In this document: in pieces, positions 1 through 6,326 of the stretch
Layout: the number at the start of each line of letters is the position of its first letter
Position numbering within the stretch: the first letter of the stretch is position 1
NCBI GenBank assembly: GCA_905479615.1
Contig: CAJQNH010000221.1
Location: 1-8,913 of the forward strand
Direction: 5' to 3'
DNA from: an uncultured Eudoraea sp.
Lineage (GTDB): Bacteria; Bacteroidota; Bacteroidia; Flavobacteriales; Flavobacteriaceae
DNA: 8,913 nt
Translations under genes and position numbers: made by a program
Notes under the pieces: generated by a model
What the model was told of the DNA's origin: nothing
Database searches by the model: none
Seen by the model: only the letters and a program-made list of their open reading frames with translations

Positions 1-1
1 A

Positions 2-868
2 GTAATTGGAGGAGAATCAATCGTAGGTGCATTGGGAGAGCGTTATGCAACTCTTGAAGCGACAGGGACATGGCGCAAAGTTAAAGCCGACCTTAAGATG
101 CATGTTTTGACCGGAGCTGGTCTTATGGGAAAATTAACCTCAAAATCTATTTTTTTGCCAAATATGATGGAAGTAAATTATACAGGCCATGCATTCAGAA
201 ATGGCAAAAAACTTACCATGAACGATTTTGTGGAATCAGGTGAGCTAATCCCATTTAATACACCCGTGATCCTATTTGTAGGGACTTCCATGTCTGCAGG
301 TAAAACAACTTCTGCCAGAATAGTAGCCAATCTTTTTAAAGTTGCCGGATACAACGTAGTTGGTGCTAAGCTCACCGGTGCCGGACGGTATAAAGATATT
401 CTGGCCATTAAGGACGTGGGCGCAAATGCCGTTATGGATTTTGTGGATGTTGGACTACCATCTTCAATTTGTCCGGCAGACATTTACAGCACAAAGTTAG
501 ATCAGTTATTGAGCAGAATTCAGCATCAAAATGCTGATGTAGCCATTATTGAGATAGGTGCATCGCCTTTGGAACCCTATAATGGTGATCTGGCTATTAA
601 CGCTTTGAGAGACCAGATAAAATGTTTTATTCTTTGTGCTTCGGATCCATACGCTGTATACGGATTAATGGCAGCGTTCGAAATTATTCCGGACATTGTG
701 ACCGGGATTACATCTAATACGCTGGCAGGAGTTAATATGGTTAAAAAACTTTGTAATGTTAAGGCTCTGAATTTAATTGATTCTTCAACTTCTGAGGAGT
801 TAAAGGAGGTGCTGTCTGCAAAGACCGGTTTTGATTTATCAGAAAATACAATGGCTTATAGTAATTAA
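2..868 (+). CDS. P-loop NTPase-like protein, DUF1611/MobB/BioD-like (5' end outside window)
   Basis: The reading frame is open from the first bases of the window, so the true start lies upstream and only the last 288 residues are present; a TTG at 32 is an internal codon, not a convincing start. The centre carries a clear Walker A motif, GTSMSAGKTT (bases 281-310), after a hydrophobic strand (VILFVG). A MobB-like stretch follows (VVGAKLTGAGRYKD), then a Walker B-like strand ending in acidic/Gly residues, DVAIIEIGAS (from about 536). This order resembles the C-terminal nucleotide-binding domain of DUF1611 proteins and the dethiobiotin synthetase/MobB group. The roughly 90 residues before the P-loop form a separate domain I do not recognise. 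It probably binds ATP or GTP in the cytoplasm; the substrate is unknown. The P-loop fold is confident, the DUF1611 assignment tentative. A 79-bp gap separates it from the next gene. Confidence 0.7.
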   Translation, partial: VIGGESIVGALGERYATLEATGTWRKVKADLKMHVLTGAGLMGKLTSKSIFLPNMMEVNYTGHAFRNGKKLTMNDFVESGELIPFNTPVILFVGTSMSAGKTTSARIVANLFKVAGYNVVGAKLTGAGRYKDILAIKDVGANAVMDFVDVGLPSSICPADIYSTKLDQLLSRIQHQNADVAIIEIGASPLEPYNGDLAINALRDQIKCFILCASDPYAVYGLMAAFEIIPDIVTGITSNTLAGVNMVKKLCNVKALNLIDSSTSEELKEVLSAKTGFDLSENTMAYSN

Positions 869-873
869 GGCCT

Positions 874-901
874 TTGACTGACAAATATCATACTGTATTA
901 A
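874..901 (+). promoter_or_regulatory. Weak candidate promoter for the zinc-ribbon cassette
   Basis: TTGACT at 874-879 and TATTAA at 896-901 are separated by 16 bp, resembling a sigma70 -35/-10 pair, 46 bp before the zinc-ribbon start codon. No TAnnTTTG element, the usual Bacteroidota -7 box, is present in the gap. In AT-rich DNA such a match is expected fairly often by chance, so this only marks the likeliest promoter position. Confidence 0.2.
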
Positions 902-947
902 TCACTTAGTTTTTATCTTAGAAATGAAAATTAAAATGGGATAAACC

Positions 948-1241
948 ATGAATGCTTCAGAAAAGAATATTTGTCAGAGTTGTGGAATGCCAATTAAAAA
1001 TATGACAGATTTTGGGACCGATAGCGATGGAAGTATAAATACTGAGTATTGCCACTTTTGTTATGAAGAGGGAGAGTTTACCGATAAGGGGATTAGCCTT
1101 GAAGAAAAAATGGCAAAGAATATGAACATTGCTATAAAAATGGGAATGTCAGATGTTGATGCAGCCAAATTAGCAAGTAAATCACTTCCTGCACTTAGGC
1201 GTTGGCGGAAATCAAACAAAGCTAAACAAGCAGAAAAATAA
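948..1241 (+). CDS. Zinc-ribbon domain protein (zf-ribbon_2 / PF12674 type)
   Basis: This 97-residue protein opens with a four-cysteine zinc ribbon. The first knuckle is CQSCGMP (Cys9, Cys12) and the second is YCHFCYEEGEF (Cys35, Cys38), with FGTDSDGS between them. That arrangement is typical of the putative zinc-ribbon family PF12674, in which the ribbon is followed by a short helical tail. Here the tail is alpha-helical and becomes strongly basic (RRWRKSNKAKQAEK), which could contact nucleic acid, although nothing shows this directly. The ATG at 948 places the first cysteine nine residues in, as usual for the family, and there is no obvious Shine-Dalgarno sequence. It ends 16 bp before the SRPBCC gene, so the two are probably co-transcribed. 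The cellular role of the family is not established. The domain call is confident. Confidence 0.85.
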   Translation: MNASEKNICQSCGMPIKNMTDFGTDSDGSINTEYCHFCYEEGEFTDKGISLEEKMAKNMNIAIKMGMSDVDAAKLASKSLPALRRWRKSNKAKQAEK

Positions 1242-1257
1242 CGCTGAGCAGATATCA

Positions 1258-1983
1258 ATGGAAACAGTTTCACTAAATGAACAACGAAGAACACGCTTCA
1301 CTTTCCTTCAGGTTCTGGAAGGGGTAGAGGGCATTTTTATTATTATTGCCGCATATTTATCCCTGTTTTTTAAACCTTTAAGGGATCGGTGGGGATTGAA
1401 CCAAAAGGAGGCAAATTCTTTATTTCCGGGAGATCATCTTGTGCCACAACCACGCTCTAAGTTTGTTCATGCAATAGAAATAAATGCCCCGGCGAGTTTT
1501 GTTTGGCCATGGATTGCTCAAATAGGGCAGGGTAAGGGTGGTTTTTACAGTTATGAAGCATTAGAAAATATTATGGGTTTGCATATCTACAATACTGATA
1601 AAATTTTACCAGATTTTCAACAACCCAAAATAGGAGATTTAATACCCTTTGGCCCAAAGGATGCTTATCCACTTGTAATTTGTGAACATGGTAAAGCTAT
1701 GGCTATTGAAAATTGGTATGATTTAAATAAAAGTTCCGTTTATAATCAGGCTTTAGAATCCCCAATAAATTATTTGCATCTCAGTTGGTTGTGGATGGTT
1801 GTACCAATTGATGAGCATCGTTCAAGATTTATCTCGAGAAATAGAGTAGATTTCAAACCTTCCTTTAAAAACAGCTTGCTATTTGGATTCCTGGGTGAAC
1901 CAGTTGTATTTGCAATGGACAGGAAAATGTGTTATGGGATAAAAAGAAGAGCGGAGAATTTATATAGGACAACGCTACAATAG
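1258..1983 (+). CDS. SRPBCC-fold protein with N-terminal membrane segment
   Basis: The 241-residue product has one likely membrane helix near its N terminus (about residues 19-38, VLEGVEG followed by FIIIAAYLSLFF). A soluble domain follows that starts with the signature HAIEINAPASFVWPWIAQIG (residues 71-90) and GGFYSYE. The pattern 'I-x-I-x-A-P-x-x-x-V-W-x-W-x-x-Q-I-G' is the first strand and helix of SRPBCC (START-like, polyketide-cyclase-like) domains, which form a deep cavity for hydrophobic ligands. The C-terminal part (LSWLWMVVPIDEHRSRFISRNRVDF) fits the later beta strands and final helix. The ligand is unknown. It sits 16 bp after the zinc-ribbon gene and 47 bp before a membrane protein, suggesting one transcript. 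The fold is fairly secure; the membrane anchor is inferred from hydrophobicity. Confidence 0.78.
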   Translation: METVSLNEQRRTRFTFLQVLEGVEGIFIIIAAYLSLFFKPLRDRWGLNQKEANSLFPGDHLVPQPRSKFVHAIEINAPASFVWPWIAQIGQGKGGFYSYEALENIMGLHIYNTDKILPDFQQPKIGDLIPFGPKDAYPLVICEHGKAMAIENWYDLNKSSVYNQALESPINYLHLSWLWMVVPIDEHRSRFISRNRVDFKPSFKNSLLFGFLGEPVVFAMDRKMCYGIKRRAENLYRTTLQ

Positions 1984-2030
1984 TTATTCTCTCCCTTAGG
2001 CCGTTTGTAAACTCGGAATATGACAGGCTT

Positions 2031-2699
2031 ATGAAAATAGATTTACTTCCTGTAGTTCCTAAACCTTCTGTATTGCTCTTACCGCTTGCAGGAATGGGTT
2101 TATTTGTTGTGCTATATGTTTTGGCAGCCTTAAATTATCCCGGAGGTTCATGGATTGTAACAGATCAGGAAGGATTCAACTTTTGGAATAATTATCTATG
2201 TGATTTATTAGACCGTACTGCCATAAACGGCGAACTAAATCCTGCACGTTTTTTTGCCAGAGGTTCGCTGGGAGTACTTTGTGTAAGCCTGGTTTTATTA
2301 TGGTATTATTTACCCGGATTATTTTTGAATAAAAGCATCAATCTGATTGTTATGTGGTTGGCTGGGATTATGGCATTACTGATTACAATGTCTCTCACAT
2401 CAGGAACTCATGATATTACAGTTCGTATCGCAGGAATTTTTGGAGTAATAGCCTTTGTAAGCTGTTTTGTTGAGCTGTATAAGGCGAAATATTTCTCACT
2501 TGTAATTTTGGGTATTCTATGTCTGATGATTTTTTTGGTTAACTATTATATTTATGAAACCGGGACTTTTATAAGAAGCCTTCCCGTACTTCAGAAAGTC
2601 ACCTTTTCTTGCTTTATTCTGTGGTTTGCTTTTCTGGATATAACCTACTACAAATATTTAAAACTTAAACATGATAAAATTAAGGTTAGCCACAAATAA
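2031..2699 (+). CDS. Six-helix integral membrane protein, DUF998-like
   Basis: This 222-residue protein has about six hydrophobic segments, near residues 15-34, 78-97, 102-121, 129-147, 153-172 and 186-206. The long first loop holds the most distinctive sequence: LNYPGGSW, then GFNFWNNYLCDLLD, then NGELNPARFFARGS. An N-x-x-C-D-L-L-D loop ahead of a bundle of helices recalls the DUF998 group of membrane proteins, but I make that link from the general pattern only. No catalytic motif is evident, and the C terminus is basic (KLKHDKIKVSHK), probably cytoplasmic. It follows the SRPBCC gene by 47 bp and is probably the last gene of that cassette, because a 224-bp spacer comes next. That it is an inner-membrane protein is confident; its function is unknown. 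Confidence 0.7.
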   Translation: MKIDLLPVVPKPSVLLLPLAGMGLFVVLYVLAALNYPGGSWIVTDQEGFNFWNNYLCDLLDRTAINGELNPARFFARGSLGVLCVSLVLLWYYLPGLFLNKSINLIVMWLAGIMALLITMSLTSGTHDITVRIAGIFGVIAFVSCFVELYKAKYFSLVILGILCLMIFLVNYYIYETGTFIRSLPVLQKVTFSCFILWFAFLDITYYKYLKLKHDKIKVSHK

Positions 2700-2923
2700 A
2701 GTGCTAGATATCAATTCTTTAATAAAATCAATAAACGCATTTGTATCAATGTTTTTTGAAGTGTAAATGTTTTGTTTCAGGACATTTATTTCGTAACTTG
2801 AAAAGACGAGAATTTTAACCCGAAGGAGGTCTTTATCTTCTATAAGCATAGAGAAGAACAAGCTTAATATGGATTAAAAAAATAAACGAAGAGCAGATAT
2901 AAAAATAATTTAAAACTTATATT
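2700..2923. other. 224-bp intergenic region before the slipin gene
   Basis: This is the longest gene-free stretch of the window. It contains a possible plus-strand promoter for the slipin (2771-2800). At 2823-2830 is AAGGAGGT, a perfect Shine-Dalgarno-like octamer with no start codon at a usable distance. A bulged hairpin can be drawn just downstream (TCTTCTAT and ATAGAGAAGA, about 2835-2857). A minus-strand frame from an ATG at 2849 to 2658 would encode 63 residues (MLIEDKDLLRVKILVFSSYE and onward) but overlaps the end of the membrane-protein gene by 42 bp. I recognise no family in it and do not call it a gene. No terminator or RNA gene is evident. Confidence 0.5.
2771..2800 (+). promoter_or_regulatory. 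Candidate Bacteroidota-type promoter for slipin
   Basis: TTTG at 2771-2774 lies 19 bp before TAACTTG at 2794-2800. This approximates the phylum's -33 TTG / -7 TAnnTTTG layout, with one T missing from the -7 box. It would give a leader of about 115 nt ahead of the slipin start codon, containing the AAGGAGGT octamer and a weak hairpin. It is the only spaced match seen in the spacer, but short AT-rich patterns like this occur by chance. Confidence 0.25.
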
Positions 2924-3673
2924 ATGAGCGCACTATTTGTATTTACCATAGTATTCTTACTTTTTCTGTTGGCAGGAATAAGAATTGTTTTTGAATATAA
3001 AAGAGCATTAAAATTTCGATTCGGAAAGTATGTGAAAACATTACAACCCGGATTCAGGTGGATAATACCTTTAGTGGATACGGTTCAGACTGTGGATATT
3101 AGGGTCATCACCATAAATATCATATCTCAGGAAGTAATGACTGAAGATAATGTACCCTGTAGTATAGACGGAGTGGTTTTTTTTAAGATCTATGATCCTG
3201 AAAAGGCAGTTTTGGAAGTTGAAGAATTTTCTTTTGCCATTACACAACTTTCTCAAGCAGCTCTGAGAGATGTATGTGGAAAAGTGGAATTGGATACCAT
3301 TTTATCAAAACGAGAAGAAATGGGTAAAAACATTAAGAGCATTGTTGAGCAGGAAACTCACGAATGGGGTATTGAGATTATAGATGTAAAAATCAAGGAT
3401 ATTCAGTTACCTGAGAATATGAGACGTATGATGGCTAACCAGGCTGAAGCCGAAAGATCAAGAAGAGCAAGAATCATTTTAGCGCAGGCAGAAGAACAGG
3501 CTGCGGGCAAATTATTGGAGGCAGGGCTACAAATTGATAAATCTCCTTCTGCAATTAAGTTGAGGTTATATCAAACATTATCTAATATTGCAGCCGAAAA
3601 GAATTCTACAATACTATTTCCGTTTCCTGAAGAGGTATTACCCAGTAAATCTAAAAAAAAGAAGGCCAAGTAA
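2924..3673 (+). CDS. Slipin (stomatin/prohibitin SPFH-domain membrane protein)
   Basis: The 249-residue product matches bacterial slipins over its whole length. A single N-terminal hydrophobic segment (about residues 4-23) acts as membrane anchor. Next comes the conserved EYKRALKFRFGKY and LQPGFRWIIP (proline 42 onward), then the SPFH beta-domain with DIRVITI and QEVMTEDNV. The helical part is rich in Ala, Glu and Arg (NQAEAERSRRARIILAQAEEQAAGKLLEA). A typical slipin ending follows (IKLRLYQTLSNIAAEKNSTILFPFP), with a lysine-rich tail. Slipins oligomerise at membranes and are linked to membrane microdomains and proteolysis control; many bacterial ones are encoded next to an NfeD protein, which is absent here. 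The ATG at 2924 gives normal length and an immediate membrane anchor. It appears monocistronic, bounded by a 224-bp spacer and a convergent gene 31 bp downstream. The family call is very confident. Confidence 0.93.
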   Translation: MSALFVFTIVFLLFLLAGIRIVFEYKRALKFRFGKYVKTLQPGFRWIIPLVDTVQTVDIRVITINIISQEVMTEDNVPCSIDGVVFFKIYDPEKAVLEVEEFSFAITQLSQAALRDVCGKVELDTILSKREEMGKNIKSIVEQETHEWGIEIIDVKIKDIQLPENMRRMMANQAEAERSRRARIILAQAEEQAAGKLLEAGLQIDKSPSAIKLRLYQTLSNIAAEKNSTILFPFPEEVLPSKSKKKKAK

Positions 3674-3704
3674 AGTAGATTATGGAGAAGGAGAAATTTC
3701 CAGA

Positions 3705-4175
3705 TTAGGAATGTGAATCAATGATCTCCTGTGTATATTCTCTCTTTGTAGCGGGGAATTGACTTAGTATTATAATTAGCACTCCCAGGATAGTATAAGA
3801 GAAGTGAAGCTTATTAAAAATTATTCCAAAGTAAAGTTGCATATTAATCCAAAGAATTAGCAGTAGCCCTATGTAAAATGCAAAGGTGCAGGACCAGTGG
3901 AATTGCCTATCCCAATTAATCTTCTGTGCCCAATTAAATTTTTTCCTGCTCAGTAATCCGTACAAAGTAATTAGGGGTAACAGGCCTAAAACTACAAACA
4001 GGAATAATCCGGGGATCAAAAAATTATTAAATGGCGTATTTTCAAGTACATCCGGAGGAAGACCAATACCCATGCCGGAAGAGTCAATTATTAGACTCAG
4101 GCCCGAAGGAATTGCACTAATAGCTTGTAGAAAGAGTAATAAAATAAGCAGGTAGCCAGGGATTGATCTTTTCAT
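3705..4175 (-). CDS. Small four-helix membrane protein of unknown function (A)
   Basis: This 156-residue protein is very hydrophobic. Segments near residues 7-26, 52-74, 97-115 and 124-141 are likely membrane helices. The N-terminal one follows MKRS and could be an uncleaved signal anchor. Between helices 1 and 2 lies a Gly/Pro-rich loop (GMGIGLPPDVLENTPFNNFL), and between 2 and 3 a basic, aromatic segment (RKKFNWAQKINWDRQFHWS) that is probably cytoplasmic. I do not recognise a family, and no catalytic residues stand out. It starts 2 bp after the stop of the upstream four-helix membrane protein, so the two are almost certainly translated from one mRNA and may work together. The stop is 31 bp from the slipin stop on the other strand, with no clear terminator between them. 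Confidence 0.7.
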   Translation of the reverse strand: MKRSIPGYLLILLLFLQAISAIPSGLSLIIDSSGMGIGLPPDVLENTPFNNFLIPGLFLFVVLGLLPLITLYGLLSRKKFNWAQKINWDRQFHWSCTFAFYIGLLLILWINMQLYFGIIFNKLHFSYTILGVLIIILSQFPATKREYTQEIIDSHS

Positions 4176-4177
4176 TA

Positions 4178-4624
4178 TTATGTATAATTTTTATATAAAT
4201 AACTAATTCCCCATAAACCATAAATGGTTATTAATGATAAAATGATAGGAAAGGAAATATATTTGTCGGGGTTCAATACAATTGCGTCTGTTTCAATATA
4301 AATAGTATACAGATGCACGATGGGCCAATAAACTGAAATAGCCAAACCACCAAACATAAAAAAAGCTCCCCATTTTTTTCCTTTAATTAGTCCCAGGATT
4401 CCAAGTACCAGCATGGGGATATAAAATATCGTATCTCCGAAAGCGAAACCCTTGGCAAATGCTATTCCAACTTTACCAATTTCATTTTCTGATTCTTGTA
4501 ACCCAAGGTCTATGGCCAAATTATAATTTATTAATGAAAAAGTTTGGCCTGCGGTTAAAAAGAGAATTAAAACAATTGCCGCTGAAATTAGAACCCAAAA
4601 ACTGACAATTTTTTTATTCTTCAT
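4178..4624 (-). CDS. Small four-helix membrane protein of unknown function (B)
   Basis: The 148-residue product has about four hydrophobic segments (near residues 7-25, 65-82, 87-108 and 124-143). A loop of about 35 residues after the first helix carries the acidic stretch QESENEIG. The middle reads DTIFYIPMLVLGILGLIKGKKWGAFF and then FGGLAISVYWPIVHLY, a helix-turn-helix hairpin with a lysine-rich turn; the final helix ends in YLYKNYT. The size and helix count resemble those of the downstream neighbour (A), but I see no convincing sequence similarity between them. I cannot assign a family. The ATG at 4624 follows MKNKK-type positive charges that would keep the N terminus inside. The gene starts 30 bp after the cysteine-motif protein and ends 2 bp before membrane protein A. 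Confidence 0.7.
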   Translation of the reverse strand: MKNKKIVSFWVLISAAIVLILFLTAGQTFSLINYNLAIDLGLQESENEIGKVGIAFAKGFAFGDTIFYIPMLVLGILGLIKGKKWGAFFMFGGLAISVYWPIVHLYTIYIETDAIVLNPDKYISFPIILSLITIYGLWGISYLYKNYT

Positions 4625-4654
4625 AACCTAATATTTAATCCTGGTTGAAATCTG

Positions 4655-5149
4655 TTATTTTATTAATTGGGCAAATAGTACTATGTAGTTATGACCAGCT
4701 TCTTTTGCACATTTAGGGCAGTACGCATAGTGCACATAATATCTTTGAGCTTTTGCTTTACGCTTTTGTAGATAAGCATCCATTTGCTTTATGAATTTTG
4801 GGATATCATTATAGGCGCCATCAAAAACCTTACTCATAAATGTTCCGGAAAGGGTTGTATTATTGGCATTTGGTACGTTGTCGATTACGGAGAGATAGAT
4901 TTCTGACATAAAAGCATGCGGGTCCGTAAATAATACCAAAATATCTTCTTTATTGCTTGTTAATTTTTTGGAACCCTCTGCCAGTTTCATCATTTTAGTA
5001 ATTCTATTTCCGATCATAGGGGGCAAAGGAATATGAAAAAAAGTAGGTACTTTTGCCTTGATAAATTTTTTATTATTCCAATCGAAGGTCTTTTCATTCC
5101 ATTTTTCAGGATGAAATATTGGACAACATTCTTGCTTTTCTACTATCAT
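4655..5149 (-). CDS. Conserved cysteine-motif protein, function unknown
   Basis: This 164-residue soluble protein begins with a double cysteine, ECCPIFHPEKW (Cys8, Cys9), and ends with YCPKCAKEAGHNYIVLFAQ (Cys144, Cys147). Between these are TFFHIPLPP, a run ending in DILVLFTDPHAFMSEIYLSV, and TTLSGTFMSKVFDGAYNDIPKFIKQMDAYL. I recognise the overall pattern (CCP-x-F-x-P-x-KW at the start, LSGTF-x-x-KVF-x-G-x-Y in the middle, CPKCAK near the end) as that of a conserved family of about 160 residues, whose members I recall being loosely labelled 'hydrolase', apparently without experimental basis. The beta-alpha layout is compatible with a GyrI/SOUL-like small-molecule-binding fold, but that is a guess. 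The four cysteines could bind a metal or be redox-active. An imperfect palindrome lies just upstream. That this is a real gene is confident; the function is open. Confidence 0.72.
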   Translation of the reverse strand: MIVEKQECCPIFHPEKWNEKTFDWNNKKFIKAKVPTFFHIPLPPMIGNRITKMMKLAEGSKKLTSNKEDILVLFTDPHAFMSEIYLSVIDNVPNANNTTLSGTFMSKVFDGAYNDIPKFIKQMDAYLQKRKAKAQRYYVHYAYCPKCAKEAGHNYIVLFAQLIK

Positions 5150-5164
5150 AACGTATAATTTTAA

Positions 5165-5180
5165 AGTACCGATCGGGACT
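5165..5180. promoter_or_regulatory. 16-bp imperfect palindrome, candidate operator
   Basis: AGTaCCGATCGGgACT is a palindrome with seven of eight pairs matching (one mismatch, A5168/G5177) around a perfect CCGATCGG core. It is GC-rich in an otherwise AT-rich spacer and lies 16 bp before the ATG of the cysteine-motif gene, transcribed leftwards. With no loop it would form a poor RNA hairpin, and no T-run follows it in either reading direction, so a dimeric regulator site is likelier than a terminator. No regulator gene is nearby. Confidence 0.35.
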
Positions 5181-5199
5181 AAAAAAGCAGACTAGTAAA

Positions 5200-5970
5200 T
5201 TAGCTTTCCTGAAGCAGTTCTTTTTTTAATATGTTTTTAAAACGGGTAGCACTTAGATAATGATCTTCAATTAACCTCCCATTGTGTAATAAGCTGAAAA
5301 CCCCATAACCTGAAGGAGCCTCTTTTGCCTCATTTGCGTTATTTAACTTAGTTACATTAAGATCAATACCATAGTCTAAAGCGGTATTTAGAAGGGCAAA
5401 TACCGACTTTTCATGCCATGGGCACTGATCTGCATATACCAAATGCCAGCCCTTATATTTCTTTTGATTTTCTGTCCAGTCTATAAGTTCAGGGGCTTTC
5501 GTTATGGGCTCCCATTTTTTACACATTAATTCAAACCTGCCCCTTTGATCCACCTGTATAAAATCGTTGTTTTCAAAGATCCTTTTATCCGAAATCCATG
5601 TGCCTTTGCTGGTCATCACACAAATACCCGCCATTTTATTGTTTCTGGCTTCGTTTTCGGCTTCCTTTATAAGTAATGATCCATATCCCTTATTTTTATT
5701 TTTATTCGGGTATACGTACATACAGTGAATAAACATAAAGTCATTTCCTGTAACAGGCCGCCAGGCATTTGACACAGGGAGATACTCTATAAAGCCAATC
5801 ATTTTATCAGCGGTGTCCTTTAGAATTTTCATCCGCAATCCAAGCTGATATTGTTTCTCAAACCATTTTCGCTTACTTTGGAATCCCGGTTTCTTTATAT
5901 CCTTGATGCAAAAAAGTGTTTCTGCCTGAACATTTTCAGGTGTAACATCTATAATTTTGGTCATTTTCAC
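5200..5970 (-). CDS. GNAT N-acetyltransferase with C-terminal YoaP domain
   Basis: Residues 1-155 form a GNAT domain. A strand MFIHCMYVYP leads into the acetyl-CoA pyrophosphate loop NKNKGYGSLLI (residues 91-101), which is the usual Q/R-x-x-G-x-G motif with the first position replaced by Asn. Residues 175-210 contain WHLVYADQCPWHEKSV, a thioredoxin-like strand followed by a Cys-Pro motif (Cys183). Residues 215-250 match the short YoaP domain (AKEAPSGYGVFSLLHNGRLI, then SATRFKNILKKEL). This two-part architecture is that of Bacillus subtilis YoaP and many bacterial homologues; the acyl acceptor is unknown. The frame allows a GTG at 5970 or an ATG at 5964, and the ATG is as likely. It begins 13 bp after the DUF5661 gene and is probably co-transcribed with it. 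The family call is confident. Confidence 0.88.
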   Translation of the reverse strand: MKMTKIIDVTPENVQAETLFCIKDIKKPGFQSKRKWFEKQYQLGLRMKILKDTADKMIGFIEYLPVSNAWRPVTGNDFMFIHCMYVYPNKNKNKGYGSLLIKEAENEARNNKMAGICVMTSKGTWISDKRIFENNDFIQVDQRGRFELMCKKWEPITKAPELIDWTENQKKYKGWHLVYADQCPWHEKSVFALLNTALDYGIDLNVTKLNNANEAKEAPSGYGVFSLLHNGRLIEDHYLSATRFKNILKKELLQES

Positions 5971-5983
5971 AAGATCCTGGCTA

Positions 5984-6262
5984 TCAATGGACTTTGGTTA
6001 AATTCCAAAAGTTTTCGGCTTCTTTTTCCATTTTTTCCAGCCTGGTATAATAATCCGGAAATTCCTTTAAATGAGCCCAGGCAATTTTTCCGGTAAGGTA
6101 TTTGTCATCATTAGTGACATTGGTTTCATGAAACCGTGTTCCGTGTTCAAATTCTACATTGACTCCATCAGTAAATTCGTCCAAACTTACTTCTTCCCAA
6201 TTGATACCAAGGGATTGTCCAATCTCTTTGGCATCTTGTTTTTTAATTTTTTTCATTTTCAT
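5984..6262 (-). CDS. DUF5661 family protein
   Basis: This small soluble protein of 92 residues matches the DUF5661 pattern along nearly its whole length. It has AKEIGQSLGINWEEVSLDEF near the N terminus, then VNVEFEHGT, TNVTNDDKYLTGKIAWAHLKE and PDYYTRLEKMEKEAE. The conserved glycine-leucine-gly start, the EHG, the TNVT-x-DD and the HL-x-E-x-PDYY-x-RL-x-x-ME blocks are all present, so the protein is complete. The family is common in bacteria and phages, and its function is unknown. The N terminus is lysine-rich (MKMKKIKKQD), and either the ATG at 6262 or the one at 6256 could be used. A 64-bp AT-rich gap separates it from the upstream FMN-binding gene, leaving room for its own promoter, although no good one is seen. 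The YoaP-type gene follows after 13 bp. Confidence 0.85.
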   Translation of the reverse strand: MKMKKIKKQDAKEIGQSLGINWEEVSLDEFTDGVNVEFEHGTRFHETNVTNDDKYLTGKIAWAHLKEFPDYYTRLEKMEKEAENFWNLTKVH

Positions 6263-6326
6263 TTTATTTTAAATTCATTTATTCTCCAATGGGATATGTA
6301 TTAAAGATCCAACGAAGATGACACTT

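Noticed and set aside
178..483. 101-residue minus-strand frame opposite the P-loop gene.
   Set aside because: It is antisense to the Walker A region, whose motif fixes the plus strand as coding.
1244..2898. GAGCAGATAT occurs shortly before both the SRPBCC gene (about 1246) and the slipin gene (about 2889).
   Set aside because: A shared 10-mer is expected many times by chance in nearly 9 kb of AT-rich sequence, and the flanks do not match.
3674..3704. Possible bidirectional terminator between the convergent slipin and membrane protein genes (GAAATTTC palindrome).
   Set aside because: The palindrome is only 8 bp with no loop or T-run, so it does not support a terminator call.
6263..6326. Hairpin GAAG-N6-CTTC after the FMN-binding gene as a terminator.
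   Set aside because: A four-pair stem without a following T-run is too weak to distinguish from chance.
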